DNA of 64,000 nt, taken from assembly GCA_043228905.1 (NCBI GenBank), contig JBHGNT010000011.1:10044001-10108000 (forward strand), read 5' to 3'. The notes beneath the pieces were generated by a model. The model made no database searches. It was not told where the DNA came from and saw only the letters and a program-made list of their open reading frames with translations. Each line of letters starts with the position of its first letter. Within the stretch, counting starts at the first letter, position 1. Of this stretch, positions 55,334 to 64,000 are shown piece by piece. The stretch is from Azolla caroliniana (Eukaryota; Polypodiophyta). Position numbers and translations under genes: made by a program.

Positions 55334-56942
55334 ACCAACACATAAATTCTTAGACTTACACACACTCACGTACATACATACATACATAAACACACACACA
55401 TAACGTATACAATCATACACACATAACGTATACAATCATACACACATGCCATACATACAATATATACAATAAATGAAATTAATACAATACAATACAATAT
55501 GTACATACATACACACATACCTATATACACTGACATACATACACATTTACACATAACACATACATACAATACAATATGTACACACACACACACGTGTGTG
55601 TGTAGAATATACATACACATATGGACACATATATATGTTGTATGGAACATACACACACACACACAAACATAACACACATCACACATGCTATACATATAAT
55701 AAATGCAATACAATGCAATATGTACATACATATTACACACATACCTATATACACATGCAATACAATCCATACAATACCTATATATACACACACACATGCA
55801 TACATACACACACAACACACATGCATACCACATACAAACATATACAAACATATACGATGTATGGAACATACATACACACACACAAACATAAAACACAACA
55901 GACATGCATACCACATACAAACATATATGATGTATGGAACATACATACATACGCACACACAAATATAACAAACAACACACATGCATACCACATACAAACA
56001 AACATATATGATGTATGGAACATACATACACACAAATCACACATGAATAGCACATTCACAATGCACACATACACACATATATATGATGTATGGTTATATG
56101 AAAAGTGATAGTTGGGTCATTCTATTTGTAGATAATGGATGAAGAATCTATTATTGAAGTGTTTGAACATGAGAGGGATGATGAAGATAAACCTTTGGGC
56201 ATTGTAAGTGTGAGAGGAACTCTTACATATGCAAAGATCCGAATCGAAATAATTGAGGACGGTATATTTTATGAACCATTTTCCTTTGTGTACACAAAAA
56301 ATAATATTTTGAATGGGAAACAAGAAGAGAAAAAATAATATTACGGCTTCATACGAGTCTATCCATGAAACTAAACATAAGGTTAATTTGTTAGTAATTT
56401 CATTATTGATATGCATTTTGGATTGTTCCACGTCTACTCTTTGAGATATATATATCAAGTTCAAGATTGTTTTATTGTAAATTACATTTTTTTTTATCAC
56501 GCTATATTCTTCACATGTCTCAATAAACTAAAAAAAAGACTTATATGTGGCTTATATATGTGGGTAATGTTTCCTAATTGTGTGTGCATTACTTTGTACT
56601 TTACACATTGTGTTTTCAATCTATGTGGCACTTGATGAAGCATTTCTAGGAATTGCATATGATGTTTAATGTTCATTCATAATTTTGCGAGTCATCAATT
56701 GTAAAGGCGGTCATTGATCCCTTCTAGGATTGGAAACTATGTGTGCATGTATATTTTATATGTAAGGGTATTTAAAATGGGTGGTTATCAAAAAAAATGT
56801 TGGTAGTAAGGGGTATTTTTATTAATCTTTTTTCTACAAAAGGGTCACTAAAATAGTAAAAACCATACGTATAAGGGGTTTATAAATGATGTCATGAATG
56901 CACGTGATACAATTGTCTTATATATAGTGTGGAGTCCCCGAG
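55246..56942 (-). mobile_element. Second, partial copy of Element-K
   Basis: The reverse complement of 56942 downwards starts CTCGGGGACTCCACACTATATATAAG, matching the left end of Element-K (2736) and continuing through GTATCACGTGC and GTTCATGACATCATTTATAAACCCC-type sequence. 55350-56095 is the complementary (CATA)n microsatellite with the same higher-order unit. It ends near 55255, where the copy at 5470-5531 continues into different DNA. The far TIR is absent, so the copy is truncated. A 67-codon frame at 56135-56338 is probably chance. Confidence 0.75.
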
Positions 56943-58572
56943 AGGAATGCATGTCCGATTTACTCACCGTAGTTGCTTCATCGAGGAGGAAGGCCGGATC
57001 ATCGCGCAAGGGTGCCGGGATGGAAGAATGTTCATCCTCGAAACCAATGATGTAGGCACTGCAATGTTTGCGAAAGGGTAAAAGGTCGAGTCGGACATCG
57101 ACCTCTAGCATAAGCGGATAGGCCACATCAACTTTCAGAAGCTTCAGGAGATTCAGTTGGAACACGTGGTTTCTGAACTGCCAAAGTTCAATGGCCGGAA
57201 AGGTCAAGTATGTGAAGTTTGCACGCTCAGAAAACAACATAGGCGTCCATTCCCAAATGAGAAGAATCGGAGCCAGAATCAGCTCGATCTCATCCATTCG
57301 GATGTGTGGGGACCGGCTCAAAACATGAGCATCGGCGGGAGTCGGTATTTCGTCTCCTTCATCGACAATTTTAGCCGGCACACCTGGATCTACTTAATCG
57401 AGAAGAAGAGTGAAGTCTTCTCGTGCTTCCGGGACTTAAAGAAACATGTAGAACGAGAAATCAAAAGGAATAGCAAGTGTTTGCGATCAGATGGCGGGAA
57501 AGACTACTTTTCCGGCCAGTTCACGAGTTATCTACAAAGGGAATCCGACAAGATTTCTCCTTTAGATACACGCCGGAGTAGAACGGCGTAGCCGAACGTC
57601 GAAATCGGATGCTGGTAGAAGCGGCAAGGACAATGCTAGAAGAGAAATGCATGCCCCGGATTTATTGGGCCGAAACAATTCAAACTGCCATCTACATACA
57701 AAATCGGACATCTGTCTCAAGGACAAAGGTGTCGTCACACGAACTATATTTCAAGCAGAAGCCAAATTTGGCGCACCTTCGGGTATTTGGTAGCATTGCC
57801 TATGTGCATGTGCCGGATGAGAAGTGGAAGAAACTGGATGCAAAATCCAATATGTGTATCCTGGTTGGCTACTCCGACGAGCAAAAGGGGTACAAGTGCT
57901 ATAACCCCCATTCGAAGCAAGTCTGACTTAGCTGTGATGTCGATTTCGACGAATCCGCATCTTGGTACTTCTCACCACCCGAACCCGAGCCGATTGTTGT
58001 GGACGAAACAACTGACACCAGAATAGAAGGAAACATAGCCGAATCTAAACCGGATAGTCCGACTTCCCTCCGGATTAGTGGACCGAATCCGGACTAGTTG
58101 AGCCGAAATGGTCAACCGGATGACGAGCCAACGAGTAGTGAAGACTCAGTCATGCTCTCTCCGCGCAAGGAACCAAGGAGACAGTTCACGCGTAAAGAGA
58201 AAGGGAAGGAGAAGCTGCTAGAGTACGACACGAACAGGGAAGAGTCGGATCGGAGCGATTCCAACTCCGGAAAGAACAAAGACGGATCTTCGGAAGAGAA
58301 GTCCGAGTCGGCCAAGAGGGCCACGAAATCGGCGAACCAGAAGTTGCACCGTCCCACCCGCCAAAAGAACCTCGTAATTTGTTACGGATATAACGAGTAT
58401 ATGGCGCACGCATCATTATGCGTACATGGTGAAGGTGACAGTCATGCATGAGCCAAAGAGTTACGTAGAAGTGGCCAAGGATCCGAATTGGCAGAAGACG
58501 CTAGGAGGAGCCGGAGGAAAGGATCGGCAGACACACATAGTGATCCGACCTCAAGTTGAGCTTGAGGAGGAG
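56943..58572 (+). pseudogene. pol: Copia-G integrase and linker, RT deleted
   Basis: Starts in the pre-integrase domain (56960-57120, stops included), then integrase 57157-57591 (CEVCTLRKQHRR, LDLIHSDVWGPAQN, LRSDGGKDYFSG) and 57609-57926 (MLVEAARTMLEEKCMPRIYWAE; CILVGYSDEQKGYKC), then linker 58098-58451. A few codons into RT the sequence jumps to the 3' end (58500-58572), so RT and RNase H are gone. It is close to copia-C, often residue for residue. Its 5' half was lost at the Element-K junction. Confidence 0.88.
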
Positions 58573-59036
<464 letters not shown>

Positions 59037-59437
59037 ATCTTCTTAGTGAGAACCACCATGAGGTAATTGTGTGGAATCGTTCCACCATCTACACTCTTGT
59101 GGGAGAAACGAGCAAGAGTAGTCAACAACTAATCTCAAGCTAGTACGATACACATTAAATATCAAAGAAATTTGTGATAAGAAGTTATAAATATACAAGC
59201 TTATTTGTTTATTGAATAAAATTTCTCATGGTTACCCCTTTTTTTCTTGCATAAAGGTCTTAAGCTTAAATCTTCCTAACTATGCTACGTTCCTCACCCT
59301 AATCTTTCCATATCGTTCACTTTCGATGAATGAGTAAATATCCCATTTTTTGTTGTAAACCATTTGTCTCATGGGCCAATTTTGGCCTTAGAAGTCGTTA
59401 ATATTTCTTTCTTTCTTTCTTTCTTTCTTTCTTTTAT
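59037..59437 (+). repeat. LINE 3' end (LINE-F family) with TTTC tail
   Basis: 59322-59437 matches the LINE-F 3' UTR at 29388-29490 (GAATGAGTAAATATCCC, CTCATGGGCC, GGCCTTAGAAG) and ends in a (CTTT)n tail at 59406-59436. 59037-59321 has no match I can see and no convincing frame. Confidence 0.7.
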
Positions 59438-59439
59438 GT

Positions 59440-60280
59440 TTAACTAAATTCTTCTTCTCAAATTGTGTCTATCTCATCCATCTCTTAGTCTAGAACACTA
59501 CAATTTCCACAGATGCACAAATCTGATGTGCATTGGTATGACATTTGATGAACCCAAAGTGAAAATGTGGTAGGGAGGTGGAAAATCGAGGAGAAATACT
59601 CGCAATAGAAGCATCAAGTTCAACAACGGAGTTCCTCATGTCAATGTATGACATGCAGGCGATAAAGAGACATAATGGGATCAAGTTCATGTTGTGTCAA
59701 TTCATGTACGAAGTGATATCAAAGATGCTTCTAAAGTATCTTTATGGAGCAAGAGGGCATAAAAAGGTGATGAGCTTGTTAAAAGAATTTAAAAAGGTCT
59801 AGAGATGTAGGAAGTTCTCGTTGAAAGTATGGAATTTGAAGTAAATGGTGGTAACAATAGCAACTTTAACACTCATGATGTTGATGATAATGATAATTAT
59901 AAAAAATACTATGATGTTGATGTTGATCACAGTTCATGGGGTTTAGATTATGACGCTAAAGGATTATATGATGATGATAATTGCAAAAGAGGGTGAGTAT
60001 AGGTGTGATGATAAAAATGGTTGTCTAACAATTGCAGATTTGGTTATGATAAGGTAAAGGATTGTATAATGAAAATAATAAGGATGAGCGTGTGCAACAA
60101 GAGGATAATTATAAGGGTTTGTGTGCTTTAACTTGAGATGGTAGTAAGGGTTTTTGTGACTATGAAATAATATGATGATGTGGATAATAATATGTGTATG
60201 TTTTATAATGACGTAACTTGGAGGAAATGATGTAGGGTATGGTGTGAGTATAGTTGAAAATGGTCATTTCTACACTATGA
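59440..60280 (+). pseudogene. Decayed gypsy relic: LTR end, primer site, gag start, acidic region
   Basis: TTGATGAACCCAAAGTGAAA at 59545-59564 is a degraded form of the tRNA-Trp primer site, and GGGAGGTGGAAAATCGAG follows where Gypsy-A has AAGGAGATGGAAAATCAA. A 74-codon frame (59578-59802, MENRGEILAIEASSS) starts like gag but quickly loses similarity. From 59830 a GATGATGATAAT-rich stretch codes acidic Asp/Asn/Tyr runs in broken frames. It is an old relative of Gypsy-A. Confidence 0.5.
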
Positions 60281-60284
60281 TTTA

Positions 60285-60870
60285 ACAATTGACAACAGTT
60301 CAGTTTGGTTCGAGACTGTCAAACTCAAACCGTTTAAAACCAAAGTGGTTAAAAAACGTGAAACTTAAGCTGAACCACAAAACCGTTTAAACCAAACAGT
60401 TACAAAAAATTCAAGCTCAAACCAAACGGTTTTAGAGACTTTCAAACTGTTAAACCATTAAAACCACGGTTTCACGATTCAGTTTTGGTTTTCAAGATAG
60501 GTCAAAACTCAAATTTTCACATTTTAATTCTAAAAATTTTAAATTTTTCCATATTTCAAATTTAAATCTACAAATTTTAAAGATTTTCCAAATTAAGCTT
60601 AAAATGTTCAAAAAAATATTTAAGAAAATTATCAAGTGGCAATCTTAAACCGTCAAACCGTTTAAATCGTTTGAACCGTGTAAACCGCAGTTTCAATTTT
60701 GTTAAAATGAAAACCATTAAGTCAATAAAGACACAAACCGAACCAATTTGTTTACAAAAATCTGAACCTGAAGCAAACCAAACTTAATCGTTTAAACTAT
60801 TAAGTCATTACGCCGGGTTTCGCAGTTCCATTCGATTCAAACCAAATCATTGCCGATTGCTAACTATGAT
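60285..60870. repeat. CGGTTT/AAACCG-rich low-complexity block
   Basis: About 590 bp in which AAACCGTTTAAACC-like words recur in both orientations, many self-complementary. The middle (60510-60640) is simple A/T-rich sequence. There are no frames of interest. It could be a MITE-like insert, but I see no clean ends or duplication. Confidence 0.6.
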
Positions 60871-60879
60871 GTGAGAATG

Positions 60880-61870
60880 TTTGAAAATGATGTGGCTAGG
60901 ATTGATAAGGGCAATGAAAGTAAGGGAGAGGTTAATATTATTATTATTTGCTATTATGAAGATGATGACAATAAAATGGGATTGGTCTTATTGTGGAAAT
61001 ATGATTTTTATGGTTCATGTTGATGATGTTGGTAAGAATAAAAAACATGCTTGATATAGTTGTGTTTGATGAGAACAAGATCATGATTTATAATAATGAT
61101 ATAGAGTTTGATAACGATGTGGTTCATGAAAAATATATGGATTATGATATGTGATAGCAGAACAAAGCGTTTGATAAGATTGAAAATGAGTTTGATATGA
61201 ATGATGATTTTTGTGACAAATATAAAGGAAAATATGACAATGAAAATTAAGGTTATAGTTATGAGGTGGATGAGAGTGAAGAACAAGGTTATAATCGTGA
61301 GGGTGAGTTAAATCACCACTATAATTAACAGTAGTTGTAAAACATGGTGAGCATGTGGCTTGTAGTGTTTATAACAATGAAATGTCTGAGGCCCCAAAGG
61401 AGACGGTGACCAAGAGGAGCAAAGGTAGTAAAGGTATCTTTCAAGTGATTGCAAATGCATAGTCTAATGCTCATAACAAAGGCAAATAATCAACTCAAAC
61501 TATCAATGAGAAAACCCACGAGAAGACTATCCACTTTGCACAAAATCGACTCAATCTATCAATAAGAAAACCCAAGAGAAGACTATCAATTTTTCACAAG
61601 AAGTTGATGGGGGGCTCAAAATAATTCCCTAGCTTGAAGCAAATACTTTCTCCAATGAAGACATAGGAACGAAGAAATAGTTTGAAATAGTTTGAAAAAA
61701 GCATAAGGATTCGCTTGGAGAAAGTCGAGAAGTGTTTGACACACAAATTTGACAATGTAGAAGGGGTACCAAACCTAATACCAATAGAAGAACCCCATTG
61801 GCAACAAATGAAGCTAACATCATTTGATCATTTCCAATATTATCCACATAGTTACTGAGGGATCAGTGGG
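60880..61870 (+). pseudogene. Continuation of the acidic decayed frame
   Basis: Plus-strand fragments such as FDENKIMIYNNDIEFDNDVV and KAFDKIENEFDMNDDF (about 61050-61230) are acidic and alternate with stops. Similar Asp/Asn-rich pieces occur at 59870-60000, so the CGGTTT block probably interrupts one former frame. From 61380 to 61620 a KTHEKT.. like repeat (ACCCA[CA]GAGAAGACTAT) appears twice. The function is unknown. Confidence 0.35.
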
Positions 61871-63538
61871 GATGCATTCATTCTACATGAAGGGACGTAG
61901 TTCATCAAGATGCCCAAAGACGTGGAATTATGTGATCTCTCTTCAAGGGTGCCATATCCTAGAAGATGTTTGGATTTGGTGGTGAACCAACTCTAAACCA
62001 AGGATAACTAACTTCTAACCACGAAGGACTGTCCGAAAGCATAGTATCTAAAATCAATCAACATTATATATACAGAATGTAATCTTTTGAGATGACAAGA
62101 TATGAGCCTTATAGCCATAATCTATGAAAGAATTCAAGTACTAATAAAGTAAGAACTATATGTTAAAACATTTCCCATAGGAAAACGTTAGATAAAAAGT
62201 TAACAAAGGAAAAGTCCAAGTTAAATCATGTGGGCCAAGTGGTAGTGCCTGTTTAGCCTTCATTGTGCAAGAAACCTTAAATGAGGGCACTTTAAAGTAA
62301 AGGAAATCTGACAAAGCTTTCTATTATCATATGTAAAAAATATATGAAACGTTTAATTTGTGTTATCATAAAAGCCTCAAGATCAAATCTCTCTATCTTA
62401 TTGTACCAAATTATTTCAACCAAATTCTTCTTCTTGACTTTTGTCCATCTCTTAAACCTCCCACGCACAGATCATATGCACAATTGCAAGATTACTTGCT
62501 TAGTACAAAGTTTCAGGATTTAAGGATTAAAGAGGTATAAGGTTTAAACTTAAAATGTGCTTATAAGGGAAGAGGAATATGAGAAACCCTTGTAAATGGC
62601 TCATACTTTCACCTTTATACTTTAGGAAAATGTACATGTTTGTATATTTACCTTTATATTCTTTTAGAACCGAGGGTTTTCCTAGAGGTACCTATATCTA
62701 CTAGGAGCCTTCATATCTTCAACCATTTACATTTGTTGTGAGATGTTAGGCCGGTATTTTAACACCATCGAAGCTATCTTAGAAGCATCACCTAGCGTTG
62801 CCTATTGCACTCTCTCATCGATAGGGAAACAAGCTAAACAATAAACCTTCAATCAAAAGTTGTTGACTATCTAAGACTTGACTTAATTCTTCCCTTGGCA
62901 CCAAATAACAAGTCTCAATCAATGTGGCATCAGTACTTATCTTGATGTTTTGTGCAAGATTGCTAGACCATAGATTGCAGCTTCCAATCCAAGTTCATCC
63001 TATGCTCCAATGTTATTAACCAAATGTATGGTAATTGACTGGGGTTGCATATGCCTTGAATTGTGACTTGTGTTGACAAGAAACAGGATCCAAACTATGC
63101 AAATTCTCGCACGACCAAGAAAATACATCCTTATATTATTTGATGAGGTACAAAAGTTTATGGTGGAAGGGTTGCTAAAAGGCCTTTATAATTTGAACAA
63201 GATGAAGGTCATCCTCCATGCTCATGTTTATCTCCTCGAAATCTATTTCCTATATTGTACACATGTATTTCGCCATCAAATGCATTGATCGACTTTCTAA
63301 TTGCATTGGCCAAACATTTAGAGCTCATTTCCTATGTCAAAATTGTGAGGAGAGGCTTGAATTATGAGATATTCAAGTATTGCGTCACTAGTTGTCAGAG
63401 GCTTAGCCTTCTCGGTTAATAGTATTGTGGGGCAACTTGCAACACGTCAATCTCAAATAGTGAGGTGATTTGGGTTTGATCTACCATGTATCTTTGTATT
63501 TTCATATCCTCTAGCTCATCCAACATGTTGATGGGTGG
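61871..63538. other. No recognisable feature
   Basis: AT-rich sequence with only short chance frames on both strands. I see no LTR ends, RT motifs, tRNA or rRNA genes here. The ORF at 63070-63288 (72 codons) has no recognisable motif. Confidence 0.5.
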
Positions 63539-63742
63539 TCATCTTGCCGCATCACAGTCTTGGGCCTTGGCCGTGGATAGCTTGACTTTGGTTTTTTCCC
63601 TACCAAAATGACACCAGTTGGTGGTGTCAATTATGCTTGATTTTGGTTGTGTGCAATAAGATTTGCCCAATAATAGTGTGGAAATGTTATTGTCAATCAC
63701 ACAAAGAACAAATGTCAAAATGTTGAAGGGGTAATGGCTCAC
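63539..63742 (-). pseudogene. Possible gypsy protease relic
   Basis: A 67-codon minus-strand frame with VLCVIDNNISTLLLGKSY then IIDTTNWCHFG resembles the second half of a plant gypsy protease (hydrophobic stretch, LLLG turn). The catalytic Asp region upstream is not recognisable, so the call rests on one weak motif. From 63743 to 64000 I see nothing. Confidence 0.2.
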
Positions 63743-64000
63743 ATACTTTGAGAGGGATTAAATTAGGTCAAGTAGCTCCATCGAGTGTCTATCTACCATT
63801 CATAGGCGACATGAACCTATCATTCATTTCTCAAAGACATCAACCTCATTGATCTAAAGGTTTGGTATTGAAGAATGATTATCAAGCAATATGGGGGCAT
63901 AGAGGGGTTCCTGAACACCACATTCATCAAGACATTCTTAAAGATGGTCGATGGCACCATGGGTGTAATACTTCTCGAGAAAAACAATTGTACATGAAAA

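Noticed and set aside
61008-61286. Minus-strand 92-codon frame, very hydrophobic (Ile, Phe, Leu)
   Set aside because: It is the antisense of an Asp/Asn-rich plus-strand region; GAT/AAT codons read back as ATC/ATT.

Overview
The window is a nuclear, repeat-saturated segment of what looks like a green-plant (streptophyte) genome. The evidence is plant-style Ty1/copia elements with initiator-tRNA-Met primer sites (TGGTATCAGAGC), plant-style TATA boxes and Ty3/gypsy gag-pol. I cannot name the species. I found no convincing host gene. Almost every base belongs to a retrotransposon, a DNA-transposon-like element, a solo LTR, a LINE fragment or microsatellite DNA.

Layout 1-29.6 kb. A gypsy element (Gypsy-A, + strand) runs from beyond the left edge to 15207: truncated 5' LTR, tRNA-Trp-type primer site, gag, protease, RT, RNase H, integrase, 3' LTR. 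Four pieces split it: a 7.1 kb DNA-transposon-like element full of (TATG)n microsatellite (Element-K, 2736-9834, itself carrying a solo LTR and a miniature LTR element), a solo copia LTR (10861-11444) and a solo gypsy LTR (12254-13076). Gypsy-A sits inside LINE-F (+), which continues at 15208-17823, is interrupted by copia-C (17824-28768, minus) and resumes at 28769-29534. Copia-C contains the youngest and best-preserved element, copia-D (20828-26147, minus).

Layout 29.6-46 kb. Copia-B (29579-41897, minus, TSD CTAAT) contains the whole gypsy element Gypsy-E (34412-40847, minus) and a 471 bp solo LTR with a heat-shock-element array. Copia-B lies in an older LINE (LINE-M, minus; ORF1 45774-44179, endonuclease and RT start 44150-41898). 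LINE-M also carries two solo gypsy LTRs and seems to be the host of LINE-F.

Layout 46-59 kb. LTR scraps lead into two related copia elements (H1, gag only; H2, gag-pol at 48929-52506 with non-matching LTRs). Next come a copia LTR (J), a 5' gypsy fragment (Gypsy-I) followed by a 449-codon repetitive ORF, a second partial Element-K, a deleted copia (G) with its 3' LTR, and a LINE tail.

Layout 59.4-64 kb. This is old, AT-rich DNA: a decayed gypsy primer site and gag start, acidic Asp/Asn-rich broken frames, a CGGTTT-rich block, and about 2 kb in which I recognise almost nothing.

The parts do not act as a pathway. They record successive insertions, and target-site duplications give the relative order. 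The notable signals are: (1) gypsy LTRs of the TGTCG...CGACA type all inserted at ACGT or ACGG tetranucleotides with 4-bp duplications, (2) tRNA-like Pol III boxes inside LTRs, (3) a solo LTR with heat-shock elements next to a TATA box, (4) a tRNA-Ala-primed miniature LTR element with an exact empty site in a paralogous copy, (5) Element-K, and (6) unexplained extra coding sequence in copia-C and after Gypsy-I gag.
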